The translations under genes and the position numbers were made by a program. From Sphingomonadales bacterium CG_4_10_14_3_um_filter_58_15 (GTDB taxonomy: Bacteria > Pseudomonadota > Alphaproteobacteria > Sphingomonadales > Sphingomonadaceae): a DNA stretch of 53,290 bases. Shown one piece after another: positions 8,689 through 17,399 of the stretch. The stretch spans positions 1 to 53,290 of the forward strand of contig PFJE01000034.1 of NCBI GenBank assembly GCA_002783865.1, in the 5' to 3' direction. The number at the start of each line of letters is the position of its first letter. Positions within the stretch are counted from its first letter, which is position 1. The notes beneath the pieces were generated by a model that was given only the letters and a program-made list of their open reading frames with translations, had not been told where the DNA came from and ran no database searches.

Positions 8689-8706
8689 TTATGCGGCTTG
8701 GCAATT

Positions 8707-8731
8707 AAATGCAATATATGATATGCATCTT
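8707..8731. promoter_or_regulatory. NsrR-like box B (regulator side)
   Basis: AAATGCA...TGCATCTT forms an inverted ATGCA/TGCAT pair. The right arm, read on the minus strand as AAGATGCATAT, differs from the NsrR half-site by one base. It ends 2 bp before the regulator's ATG, which leaves no ribosome-binding site and suggests a leaderless or very short-leader, autoregulated transcript. Confidence 0.5.
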
Positions 8732-8733
8732 TT

Positions 8734-9159
8734 ATGAGATTATCCCTTCAAACCGATTATGCGCTGCGCACATTGATGTATCTCGCCGCGCATGAGGGTC
8801 AGCATTCGATCGCCGAAATCGCCGAGCAATATGGCATTTCAAAAAACCATTTGATGAAGGTGGCGCAGCGGCTGGCTGCGGAAGGCTTTGTCGACAGCAT
8901 TCGCGGGCGCAGCGGCGGATTGCGGCTCAACCAACCCGCCGATACAATCAATGTCGGCCATGTGGTCCGCACGTTTGAGGACTATGGTGCATTCGTGGAA
9001 TGTTTCGATGCTGCGGCCGGCGGCTGTATTGTTACGCCCGTATGCGGTTTACGGCATGTTCTCGCCGGCGGTGTCGACGCCTTCCTGAACCATCTCGACG
9101 GATTTACCGTCGCCGACCTGATTGGCGACAAGGCCCGGTTTCGGTCGGTCTGGGACTAG
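8734..9159 (+). CDS. Rrf2 family regulator, NsrR-like [Fe-S] NO sensor
   Basis: The 141-aa protein has the Rrf2 winged helix (MRLSLQTDYALRTLMYLA, then SIAEIAEQYGISKNHLMKV). A cluster-binding segment follows with three Cys: ECFDAAAGGC then IVTPVC, spaced C-x7-C-x5-C. That pattern matches NsrR, whose cluster reacts with NO and loses DNA binding, and differs from IscR. The divergent globin operon and the ATGCAT-type boxes support an NO-sensing role. The ATG lies directly behind box B without a Shine-Dalgarno sequence. Confidence 0.88.
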   Translation: MRLSLQTDYALRTLMYLAAHEGQHSIAEIAEQYGISKNHLMKVAQRLAAEGFVDSIRGRSGGLRLNQPADTINVGHVVRTFEDYGAFVECFDAAAGGCIVTPVCGLRHVLAGGVDAFLNHLDGFTVADLIGDKARFRSVWD

Positions 9160-9226
9160 TTTTCCCCAAGGCAAAAATTTGTAATATTCTGGTCTATTGA
9201 CGCCGAAACCATGTATCAGCGCTGGC

Positions 9227-9691
9227 ATGTCCAATTCCAATGCACTTTTGGTGGCTTTGCGCCAGATTAATCGCGCGATCGATTTGCAGTCCAAAAAGCT
9301 CGAAAAAGAGACCGGACAGACCACGCCGCAACTGTTGCTGTTGAAGGCGCTTGAAACAGACGGGCGGGCGAAGCCCTCGGTCATCGCAAAATCCGTGCAT
9401 CTGTCTCATGCCACGGTCACGTCGATTGTCGACCGGCTGGAAAAATCTGGAATGGTGACGCGCGAAAAAAGCGAGGATGACCGCCGATCGGTGGAGATAG
9501 TTTTGACCGAAAAAGGGCGCGCATGCATCCGCAACGCCCCGGAATTGCTGCAGGAAGACTTTCTGGTTTCGTTTTCGCGGTTGGAACCATGGGAGCAGAA
9601 CCTGCTCATTTCCTCCGTTCAACGCATCGCGGTGATGATGGATGCCAACCGGCTCGATTCTGCGGCCATTCTCGAGGTCGGCGAAATCTAG
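9227..9691 (+). CDS. MarR family transcriptional regulator
   Basis: This is a protein of about 154 aa with a central winged helix. TTPQLLLLKALE leads into PSVIAKSVHLSHATVTSIVDRLEKSG, and the wing is EKSEDDRRSVEIVLTEKG at about residues 75-95. The start at 9227 (MSNSNALL) is chosen over 9197 because the earlier codons are not MarR-like. Its stop overlaps that of the convergent proB gene in CTAG. The ligand and targets are unknown. Related MarR proteins often sit beside compatible-solute or amino-acid genes, but nothing here shows which gene it controls. Confidence 0.88.
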   Translation: MSNSNALLVALRQINRAIDLQSKKLEKETGQTTPQLLLLKALETDGRAKPSVIAKSVHLSHATVTSIVDRLEKSGMVTREKSEDDRRSVEIVLTEKGRACIRNAPELLQEDFLVSFSRLEPWEQNLLISSVQRIAVMMDANRLDSAAILEVGEI

Positions 9692-10854
9692 CTCTGGGGT
9701 GTGACTTCGGTCATATCCTGATCTGCCGGCAAGTCCCAAGGGAGATGCCGGTCATCGAGCACAACCATATTCTTGTCGGTAATCAGCGTGCCGCCGGTTT
9801 TATACCCCAATAGCTGCATCGCTGTCATGGTCGGATTGCGAGCGAGAGCCATGGTTTCGTCGGACGAGAAATTGGTTAGCCCGCGGGCCAGCTCGGTTCC
9901 GGATTCGCCGTAAATATGAATCACATCGCCTTTGACATACGGACCCTGAATAGAGAGCACGTCTTCCCGGCCAATATGGCGCGGGCCGGATTTGAACGCC
10001 TCTGCGGTCGTTTCGTCGACCACAATGCTTCCCGCCATCTGCAACCGGTCGGACAACCAGTTGGCCCAGGCGGACTCGGGTCGTTCATTGGCCAATATTT
10101 TTGTATGGCGCCGGTCCCCGTTCAGCACCGAGGTCACCGGCTGTTCATATTCCCCGTGGGCGATCAGGGTCTCGCAGCCTGCGTTCTGCGCCATGTGCGC
10201 CGCCTGTATCTTCGTCAGCATGCCGCCGCTGCCGAGGCTGCTGACACCCTCTGTTACCGCCAAATAGGGAGACACATCGCTGAGTTCCTCGACCAGCTTG
10301 GCATCCGGTTCGGACGGGTCCTTGTCAAACAGACCGTCGACCTGAGTCAGAATGACCAGCACATCTGCCTGCACCATCTGGGCAATTTTTGCCGATAGCC
10401 GGTCATTGTCCCCGACCCGGATTTCTGCTGTGGTGATGGTGTCATTTTCGTTGATGATCGGCATGATATTGGCAACGAGCAGCCGATCGACCGTGTTCTT
10501 TGTATTCAGGAACCGCTTGCGGTCTTCCAGATCGCGAAGGGTCACCAGCACCTGTGCTATCTCAAAGCTATATTCATGGGCCACCTGCTTGTAGCCATTG
10601 AGCAGCAGCGGCATGCCGCAAGCGGCAGCAGCCTGCTTGTCGCGCAGACCCGCGGTCTCCGGCCGCTCGCCGATCATATTCAAACCCAGCGCAACCGAGC
10701 CGGACGAGCATAATATGACTTTCGCGCCACCCTCGCGCAGCCGGGCGATGTCCTCCAGCAAATTATGCATGAACGCCCAGCGCGGCGTTAGCCGCTCTGC
10801 ATTGGCAAGCAGGCTGGAGCCGACTTTGACTACGATTGTTTTGCCTTGTACCAT
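9688..10854 (-). CDS. proB: Glutamate 5-kinase
   Basis: This enzyme catalyses the first step of proline synthesis: ATP-dependent phosphorylation of glutamate to gamma-glutamyl phosphate. The amino-acid kinase domain starts at KTIVVKVGSSLL, continues with LCSSGSVALG and IMPIINENDTI, and includes the DGLFDKDP loop. A C-terminal PUA domain begins near residue 285. The start at 10854 (MVQGKT) fits the family; the track's TTG at 10878 adds eight unconserved residues. At about 388 aa it is normal for the PUA-containing form. No proA lies in the window, and proC is the divergent neighbour. Confidence 0.95.
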   Translation of the reverse strand: MVQGKTIVVKVGSSLLANAERLTPRWAFMHNLLEDIARLREGGAKVILCSSGSVALGLNMIGERPETAGLRDKQAAAACGMPLLLNGYKQVAHEYSFEIAQVLVTLRDLEDRKRFLNTKNTVDRLLVANIMPIINENDTITTAEIRVGDNDRLSAKIAQMVQADVLVILTQVDGLFDKDPSEPDAKLVEELSDVSPYLAVTEGVSSLGSGGMLTKIQAAHMAQNAGCETLIAHGEYEQPVTSVLNGDRRHTKILANERPESAWANWLSDRLQMAGSIVVDETTAEAFKSGPRHIGREDVLSIQGPYVKGDVIHIYGESGTELARGLTNFSSDETMALARNPTMTAMQLLGYKTGGTLITDKNMVVLDDRHLPWDLPADQDMTEVTPQS

Positions 10855-10969
10855 TGGATGTGCTGCCCTTCTTAACAAGCTCTGGAGGTAGGGATGGAAC
10901 CCACCCAGTGCAATAATTTAGTGATCAAACTATATCATTTAACCGGATCGCTTTAACAAATAGCATTTG

Positions 10970-10998
10970 TTGACATGCCTGCTTTGTATCCTAAGGAT
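10970..10998 (+). promoter_or_regulatory. Probable promoter of proC
   Basis: A consensus -35 TTGACA at 10970-10975 is followed after 17 nt by AAGGAT at 10993-10998, a weak -10 that keeps the key A and T positions. The proC ATG follows about 37 nt downstream. Confidence 0.45.
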
Positions 10999-11035
10999 AT
11001 CGCGAAACCTTCTACTTACGGAAACAAGAGACAAG

Positions 11036-11818
11036 ATGAAAAAAATATTGCTGCTGGGATGCGGAAACATGGGCGGCGCGCTGCTAAAAGCCTGGGCCGA
11101 ACACACCGATCATTCCTTCACCGTGGCGGATCCGGCCGACCCTGAACTGCCAAAGAACGTCAAACTGGTTCGCTCTGCCAACGAGTTGGACGAAAATCTC
11201 TTTGATTATCTTATCGTCGCGCTGAAGCCGCAGCTGATTGATACAGTCTTGCCGGACTATTTACCGCATTTGGCCGCCGACGGCGTGATCAGCTCGATCG
11301 CTGCCGGATATTCCGCCGAAAAGCTGGCCGCGCACGCGCCCGGTCGTTCGGTCATCCGCATCATGCCTAACCTTCCGGCCATGATCGGCAAGGGCGTCAG
11401 CGGCCTCTATGCCCACGGCAGCGTCACGGAGACAGCGTCGCAGGAAATAGAGGAGCTTGCCTCATGCTCGGGCGAAATTGTCTGGGTGGACAATGAAGAC
11501 ATGCTTGATCGCCTGACAGCGGTAGCGGGGAGCGGCCCGGGCTATGTGTTCGAGATCCTGCGTACCTATGTCAAAGCCGCAGAGGCTCTGGGGTTTAGCG
11601 AGGAAGATGCAAAGACGCTGGTTCTGGGGACCGTCCAGGGTACATTGGAAATGGCGCTAGAGTCAGACCGATCGCTAGAGGAATTGCGCAACAACGTGAC
11701 CAGCAAAGGCGGCACCACCGCAGCCGGCCTCGAAGCGTTGAATGGCTCCGGTGAGTTTTCCGCCCTGATCCGCGATACGCTGCAGGCCGCCTATGAGCGC
11801 GCCGTCGAACTCCGCTAG
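11036..11818 (+). CDS. proC: Pyrroline-5-carboxylate reductase
   Basis: This enzyme reduces 1-pyrroline-5-carboxylate to proline with NAD(P)H, the last step of proline synthesis. The N-terminal Rossmann motif LLLGCGNMGGALL is clear. IRIMPNLPAMIGKGVSGLYA and the C-terminal dimerisation signature (AVAGSGPGYVFEI, then NNVTSKGGTTAAGLEAL) complete the family pattern. The start at 11036 gives 260 aa, the usual length. The track's extra 23 residues lie in the promoter region. It is immediately followed by the truncated MetE-like frame, with no terminator visible. Confidence 0.95.
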   Translation: MKKILLLGCGNMGGALLKAWAEHTDHSFTVADPADPELPKNVKLVRSANELDENLFDYLIVALKPQLIDTVLPDYLPHLAADGVISSIAAGYSAEKLAAHAPGRSVIRIMPNLPAMIGKGVSGLYAHGSVTETASQEIEELASCSGEIVWVDNEDMLDRLTAVAGSGPGYVFEILRTYVKAAEALGFSEEDAKTLVLGTVQGTLEMALESDRSLEELRNNVTSKGGTTAAGLEALNGSGEFSALIRDTLQAAYERAVELR

Positions 11819-11850
11819 CAATAAAAACACTTCTTCATATCCCGTTCACC

Positions 11851-12441
11851 ATGTCGCAGCAGGTACAGAACGAATATTATGATGACGAGGCCGAAATGGC
11901 GCATGACTACGCCGTTGCGGTTAATGCGGAAATCAAGGATCTGTTCGCCGCCGGCGCGGATATTGTCCAGATTGACGAACCCTATATGCAGGCGCGCCCG
12001 GAAAAGGCGCGCGAATATGGGCTGGATGCCGTCAAGACGGCGCTGGAAGGGGTGAATGGCCGGACCGCCTTGCATATCTGCTTCGGCTATGCGGCCCTGA
12101 TTCACGAGCGGCCGGAGGGCTATAATTTCTTGCCTGAGCTGGCGGAGACATCACTCAACGATGTCTCAATCGAGACGGCGCAGTCCAATCTGGATTGCAA
12201 GGTGCTGGAGAAGCTGGAGGGGAAGACCATCATATTGGGTGTGCTGGATCTTTCCACGCATGAGATTGAAGACCCTGAAACGGTGGCGCAACGCATCCGT
12301 CGTGCCCTGCCCCATGTCCCGGCCGAGCGGCTGGTTTTCGCCCCCGACTGCGGCCTGAAATATCTGCCCCGCGATATTGCCTTTGGCAAGATGAAGGCAA
12401 TGGCCGAAGGGGCCGCAATTGTCCGGGAGGAACTGTCATGA
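11851..12441 (+). CDS. 5'-truncated cobalamin-independent methionine synthase-like protein (probable gene remnant)
   Basis: The 196-aa frame matches only the C-terminal half of the MetE-like (COG0620, about 340-aa) family. Present are IVQIDEPYM, the zinc ligand motif HICFGYA, QRIRRALPHVPAERL, and the distal Cys in APDCGLKYLP. Recognisable homology begins three codons before the ATG (CCG TTC ACC, reading PFTMSQQ). The frame then runs back into the proC stop region, so roughly 150 N-terminal residues have been lost. There is no ribosome-binding site at 11851. It overlaps the intact paralogue downstream by ATGA, so it may act as a translated leader even if the product is inactive. Confidence 0.75.
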   Translation: MSQQVQNEYYDDEAEMAHDYAVAVNAEIKDLFAAGADIVQIDEPYMQARPEKAREYGLDAVKTALEGVNGRTALHICFGYAALIHERPEGYNFLPELAETSLNDVSIETAQSNLDCKVLEKLEGKTIILGVLDLSTHEIEDPETVAQRIRRALPHVPAERLVFAPDCGLKYLPRDIAFGKMKAMAEGAAIVREELS

Positions 12442-13577
12442 GCGCCGGTCGTTTCCTGACCACCCATGTCGGCAGCCTGCCGCGCGAAGACGATCTCGTC
12501 GAGATCATGTTCGCCAAGGAAGACGGTTTGCCGCTGGATCTTGAAGCCGTTGACAGGCGGATCGAGCAAGCGGTCGACTATGTTGTCGGCAAGCAGGTCG
12601 GCGCAGGCCTCGACATCGTAAACGACGGCGAACAGTCCAAGCCCAGCTATGCGACCTATATCAAGGATCGGCTGCATGGCTTCGGCGGCACCGGCAACAG
12701 CTATGGCTTTCAGGACATCGAGGATTTTCCCGATACCAAGGCGCGAATCTTCTCCGACCCCGGTCGCCGCCACCGCAAGACACCGGCCTGCAACGCGCCA
12801 ATCACGGTGAAGGATATGACCGCAGTCGAGCGCGACGCTACGAACCTCAACAACGCGGTTGAGAAAAAGGGTGGCAAGCACGCCTTTATGAGCGCTGCAT
12901 CACCGGGCGTCACGGCGCTGTTTTTTGCCAATGAATATTATGATAGCGATGAAGACTATCTCTTTGCCCTGGCCGAGGGCCTGCGCCACGAATATGAGGC
13001 GATCGCCAATGCCGGGATCATCTTGCAGATCGACTGTCCGGATCTGGCGATGGGCCGCCATACCCAATTCCGGGAGCTGACCCTGACCCAGTTTCGCGAC
13101 CGGATGATGCTGAATATCGAGGCGATCAACCGGGCCACGGCCAACATCCCCGAAGACCAGCTTCGCATGCATATGTGCTGGGGCAATTATCCCGGGCCGC
13201 ACCATTGTGATGTCCCGTTCAACGATATCATCGATCTGGTCTGGCGCGCGCGGCCGCATGCGATCCAGTTTGAAGCCGCTAATCCGCGGCATGCGCATGA
13301 ATTTGCGATGTTCGAGAGCGTCAAACTGCCGGACGGCAAAAAGCTGATACCGGGGGTGGTGGAATGCCAGTCCAACTATATCGAGCATCCGGATCTGATC
13401 GCGCAACGGATTGGCCGCTATGCCGACCTTGTCGGGCGGGACAATGTCATGGCCGGAGTCGATTGCGGCTTTTCCATCCATGCCGGCTCCGGCGGAGTGG
13501 ACCGCGATATCGTCTGGGCCAAGATGCAGGCCTTGGCGGAAGGCGCAGCAATCGCCAGCCGGAAATATTGGAGTTGA
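12438..13577 (+). CDS. Cobalamin-independent methionine synthase (MetE C-terminal domain) family protein
   Basis: The 379-aa single-domain protein starts with the family signature TTHVGSLPR. It contains DGEQSKPSYATYIKDRL, the zinc-ligand motif HMCWGNYPGPHHCD, QFEAANPRHAHE and the distal Cys in AGVDCGFS. The fold corresponds to the catalytic half of MetE. Stand-alone members exist in many bacteria and probably transfer methyl groups onto thiols. Methionine synthesis from an unidentified donor is plausible, but the substrate is not proven. It is translationally coupled to the truncated paralogue upstream. Confidence 0.88.
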   Translation: MSAGRFLTTHVGSLPREDDLVEIMFAKEDGLPLDLEAVDRRIEQAVDYVVGKQVGAGLDIVNDGEQSKPSYATYIKDRLHGFGGTGNSYGFQDIEDFPDTKARIFSDPGRRHRKTPACNAPITVKDMTAVERDATNLNNAVEKKGGKHAFMSAASPGVTALFFANEYYDSDEDYLFALAEGLRHEYEAIANAGIILQIDCPDLAMGRHTQFRELTLTQFRDRMMLNIEAINRATANIPEDQLRMHMCWGNYPGPHHCDVPFNDIIDLVWRARPHAIQFEAANPRHAHEFAMFESVKLPDGKKLIPGVVECQSNYIEHPDLIAQRIGRYADLVGRDNVMAGVDCGFSIHAGSGGVDRDIVWAKMQALAEGAAIASRKYWS

Positions 13578-13591
13578 TCGAAACACCCGAG

Positions 13592-13620
13592 GTTCAGGGT
13601 CGCTTGATGCGACCCTGAAC
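13592..13620. terminator. Perfect 12-bp stem-loop between convergent MetE-like and putA genes
   Basis: GTTCAGGGTCGC-TTGAT-GCGACCCTGAAC is a perfect hairpin with 12-bp arms and a 5-nt loop. It lies in the 82-bp gap between two convergent genes. No T-run follows on either side, so it may act as a bidirectional attenuating or mRNA-stabilising hairpin rather than a canonical intrinsic terminator. Confidence 0.6.
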
Positions 13621-13659
13621 TACTCATTCGAGTAACCGCCGGGGCAATTTCCAAAAGCT

Positions 13660-16600
13660 TTAGGTCAGTAACGAGACATTGCCGCCAGCGGCGGTTGTAT
13701 CGATACAGACGTGCCGTTCTACCAGACAGCGCTGGCCAAACTCTTCTTCGGTGATCAGCGGGATCAGCGCGCCATCGCGTTTGGCAAGTGCCTTGCGCAT
13801 GGCCCGGCTATCGTCGCTCTCGCTCCAGCAGATGACGGCATCAATACCGGTCAATTCGGATAGAGTTTCACGCGGCAAAAATCCATCGACCGCCTGTTCT
13901 CCGGTGGCCCCAGGCACGCAAATCAAAGCCGAACAGCCTTGTTCCCGAGCCGTCTGTGCCTGATTCATGGCGTCTTCCGGCGTCGGACCGAGGCACAATA
14001 TTCTTCCCCGCGCATAGCTGAACAGCTCGTTCGATTCCCCGGTCGGTCCAGGCATCATTTCAGAGCTGCGTGGCAGCGTCTCGGCAGCCGGGAGCTTGTC
14101 GATTACTGCTTGCACTGATTCCCGTGCCAGCTCGTTGCCCCGATTGACCGGCTTCGTTGGTCTGGAACTTTCATAAAAGCGCGGCAAATAATGCGGGCCG
14201 CCGGCCTTGGGTCCGGTGCCGGAAAGGCCTTCTCCGCCAAAGGGTTGCGAACCGACAACCGCGCCGACCTGATTACGATTGACGTAAATATTACCAACCT
14301 TAAGCGCGCTGGTCAGCTTGTCGATGCGTCGCTCGATCCGGGTCTGCAAACCGAAGGTGAGACCGTAGCCGCGACTGTTAATATCGCTGATGACCGTGTC
14401 GAGTTCGTCATTCTCAAAAGTGGCAACATGCAACACCGGACCGAATATTTCTTCTTCCAGATCGTTGATTCCGCCAACCTTGATGACCGCGGGTCCGACA
14501 AAATAGCCGTCGTCCGGGCAGTCCAGCTGCATCAGCAGTCTGCCTTCCTGCTTGGCGGTGGCGATATGCTTGCTGATCTTGTCATGCGCCGCCTGATCGA
14601 TAACCGGGCCGATATCGGTCGACAGCCACCAGGGATTGCCCATCTCCAATGCGTCCATCGCTCCCTGCAGCATTTTCAGAAACGGCTCGGCAATATCCTT
14701 GTGCAGATAGAGCACCCGCAAAGCAGAGCATCGCTGTCCCGCGGACTGGAATGCAGACGTAATAATATCGCGAACCGATTGTTCCGGCAAAGCGGTCGAA
14801 TCGACGATCATGCAGTTCAGGCCGCCGGTCTCGGCGATAAGCAATGAATCGGCGTTGCCTTTTTCGGCGATATTGCGGTTTATGGCCTGCGCCGTTGCGG
14901 TAGAGCCGGTAAAGCACACACCCTGTATCCGAGCATCTCCGCTGATCGCCGCACCCACGGTTGCGCCGGGCCCCGGTAGCAACTGAAGAGACGCCACCGG
15001 CACGCCGGCTTCGTGCAGCAAATTCGTCGCCAAAGCCGCAATCAGCGGGGTTTGGTCCGCCGGTTTCGCGAGGACCGCATTGCCCGCAGCCAGAGCTGCG
15101 GCAACCTGACCGGTAAAGATCGCCAGCGGGAAGTTCCATGGCGAGATACAGCTGATCGTGCCGCGTGGCTTGTTGTCAGGTGTCTTTTCGGCTTCCTTGG
15201 CGTAAAAGCGCAAAAAGTCGACCGCCTCCCGCAATTCGGCGATCGTATCAAACTGGGTTTTGCCCGCTTCCCGCGCCAGCAATGCAAATATTTCGCCATG
15301 ATGCTGCTCATAGAGATCGGCAGCCCGCCGCAATACCCTTGCGCGCTCGGCAACGGGTACATCCCAGATCCGTGCATCTTCTATGGCTTCACGCGCCTGA
15401 TGTTCATCAGCCTCGATGACTTCACCAACCTGACTGTCCTTGAGCGCCGGATTGAATATCTTGTGTGCAGTTCCGGTGGTGACCGGCCGAACGGTTATCG
15501 CCGAGGAACGCCACAGCTTTTCGGCAAAGGGTGCGCGCCCGGATACATATTCATTCATGTCGGTGCGATTCGCGAGATCCCAACCGCGCGAGTTGATCCG
15601 TTCCGGCTGATAAAGATCGGCAGGCTTCATGATCTTCGATTGGCTGGTTTGCTGATCGGCCTGCAGCGTCTCGAACGGGTCGGTTGCAATCATTTCAGCG
15701 GCTACCGTATGATCGGCCAGCTGGTTTACAAAGGACGAGTTCGCGCCGTTTTCGAGCAGCCGGCGGACCAGATAGGCCAGCAATTCGCGATGCTTTCCGA
15801 CGGGAGCATAGATCCGCGACCGGACCTTTTCGTTGCGGAGCAATGCATCGTGCAAGGTTTCGCCCATGCCGTGCAGCCGCTGAAACTCGAAATCCTGCTT
15901 GTTGCCGGCCATTTCCAATATGGCCGCCACACTATGCGCGTTATGCGTGGCAAATTGCGGATAGATACGATCGGTCATGTTGAGCAGCTGTGAGGCGCAG
16001 CAGATATAGCTGATGTCGGTCGCCGATTTGGTCGTGAATACAGAAAAGTCGGGTACGCCGTCCATCTGCGCCCGCTTAATCTCGCTGTCCCAATAGGCAC
16101 CCTTGACCAGGCGCACCATGATCTTTCGATCCAGCTGGGTGGCAAGCGAATAGAGCCAGTCGAGCACGAAGCTGGCCCGTTTGCCAAACGCCTGCACGAC
16201 GACACCAAAACCATCCCACCCGGTCAGACGCGGATCACTGAGCACCATCTCGATCATGTCGAGTGACAGGCCCAATCGAAAGGCTTCTTCGGCATCAATA
16301 TTCAGACCGATATTTGCGTCGCGCGCGGCACGCGCCAGTTCGCCTACGCGTTCGGCAAGTTCGGGAACGGCTTTTGCCTGCTGGCTCATCTCGTAACGAG
16401 GATAGAGAGCCGATAGCTTGATCGACAGACCCGGATTTTCCCGCAAATCATCAGAAGTGGCGACTTTTGCAATTTCCTTTATCGCTTCCGCATAAGCCTC
16501 GAAATAATCATCGGCTCCTTCCTGCGTAATAGCCGCCTCGCCCAGCATATCATAGGAATAGGTCGCACCCTTGGCCTTCCATTTTTCGGCCCTTTTCAAA

Positions 16601-17139
16601 GCGAGCTTCATGTCTTCGCCGAGCACAAACTGGTTGCCCAGCTCCTTCATAGCCTGCCGCACCGCAACCCGGATTACCGGCTCGCCCAGTCGCTTTATTG
16701 CGCCGCGCAGGGCATCCAGCGGCCCGCGGCTTGCCGGCTTGTTGATCACGCTACGCGTCATCTCCAGCGCGAAGGTCGAGGCATTGACGAGCGAACTTTC
16801 CGACTGGCCGATATGGTCGCGCCAGTTGGATGGTCCGATCTTGTCTTCGATCAGCGCATCAATGGTTTGATTGTCCGGCACGCGCAGCAACGCTTCCGCC
16901 AGCGTCATCAGGGCGAGGCCCTCATCCGTCGAAAGACCATATTCGCCCAGAAAGCTCTCGGTCAGGGTGGGGCCCGAGGTGCTGCGCACTTCCCTGACAA
17001 CCTGGATCGCCCGTTCCTGGATACGCTTGCGCATCTGCTCATCCGGGCCGAAGTTCGATATCAAATATTCCAGAATCTCGGCTTCGTCGGTCCGGTGGTG
17101 CGTGCGGACTTTTTCCCGGAAATCAATCAGAGTGCTCAT
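13660..17139 (-). CDS. putA: Bifunctional proline dehydrogenase / L-glutamate gamma-semialdehyde dehydrogenase PutA
   Basis: The 1,159-aa enzyme oxidises proline to glutamate in two steps. The N-terminal helical arm (1-180) lacks a ribbon-helix-helix DNA-binding domain, so it is probably not its own repressor. The FAD-dependent PRODH barrel shows LSALYPRYE, RLVKGAYWDSE (about 345) and ATHNAHSV. The aldehyde dehydrogenase domain shows ISPWNFPLAIFTGQ, the general-base Glu in LIAETGGLN (about 769) and the nucleophile Cys in SAGQRCSALR (about 802). The C-terminal extension fits the longer type-B PutA proteins. It is monocistronic, with a 260-bp upstream gap before hutC. Confidence 0.96.
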   Translation of the reverse strand: MSTLIDFREKVRTHHRTDEAEILEYLISNFGPDEQMRKRIQERAIQVVREVRSTSGPTLTESFLGEYGLSTDEGLALMTLAEALLRVPDNQTIDALIEDKIGPSNWRDHIGQSESSLVNASTFALEMTRSVINKPASRGPLDALRGAIKRLGEPVIRVAVRQAMKELGNQFVLGEDMKLALKRAEKWKAKGATYSYDMLGEAAITQEGADDYFEAYAEAIKEIAKVATSDDLRENPGLSIKLSALYPRYEMSQQAKAVPELAERVGELARAARDANIGLNIDAEEAFRLGLSLDMIEMVLSDPRLTGWDGFGVVVQAFGKRASFVLDWLYSLATQLDRKIMVRLVKGAYWDSEIKRAQMDGVPDFSVFTTKSATDISYICCASQLLNMTDRIYPQFATHNAHSVAAILEMAGNKQDFEFQRLHGMGETLHDALLRNEKVRSRIYAPVGKHRELLAYLVRRLLENGANSSFVNQLADHTVAAEMIATDPFETLQADQQTSQSKIMKPADLYQPERINSRGWDLANRTDMNEYVSGRAPFAEKLWRSSAITVRPVTTGTAHKIFNPALKDSQVGEVIEADEHQAREAIEDARIWDVPVAERARVLRRAADLYEQHHGEIFALLAREAGKTQFDTIAELREAVDFLRFYAKEAEKTPDNKPRGTISCISPWNFPLAIFTGQVAAALAAGNAVLAKPADQTPLIAALATNLLHEAGVPVASLQLLPGPGATVGAAISGDARIQGVCFTGSTATAQAINRNIAEKGNADSLLIAETGGLNCMIVDSTALPEQSVRDIITSAFQSAGQRCSALRVLYLHKDIAEPFLKMLQGAMDALEMGNPWWLSTDIGPVIDQAAHDKISKHIATAKQEGRLLMQLDCPDDGYFVGPAVIKVGGINDLEEEIFGPVLHVATFENDELDTVISDINSRGYGLTFGLQTRIERRIDKLTSALKVGNIYVNRNQVGAVVGSQPFGGEGLSGTGPKAGGPHYLPRFYESSRPTKPVNRGNELARESVQAVIDKLPAAETLPRSSEMMPGPTGESNELFSYARGRILCLGPTPEDAMNQAQTAREQGCSALICVPGATGEQAVDGFLPRETLSELTGIDAVICWSESDDSRAMRKALAKRDGALIPLITEEEFGQRCLVERHVCIDTTAAGGNVSLLT

Positions 17140-17399
17140 TAATCAAATGTATCCTACTAAGTTTGCCGACATATTTTCGATTTGTGGAAGCGAATATCCC
17201 GCTGCGACGGGAGAATGATCAATATAATAGTCATCTTGATCAGCCGACTGAAAAAACAAGACTATCGCATTTCCGACTTCAAACGCAACCTTTGTCACCT
17301 GCCGGGTCAAAATTGGCCGCCGCCTGCCGGAATTGGCCCGCCGCCTTAAAACCCGCAAACTCTCTGATGACGAAGGCACTGCCGTCCAAACCACATGCA

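Noticed and set aside
11819-11850. Riboswitch or SAM-responsive leader before the MetE-like genes
   Set aside because: Only 32 bp separate proC and the frame, too short for a known riboswitch, and no conserved structure is visible.
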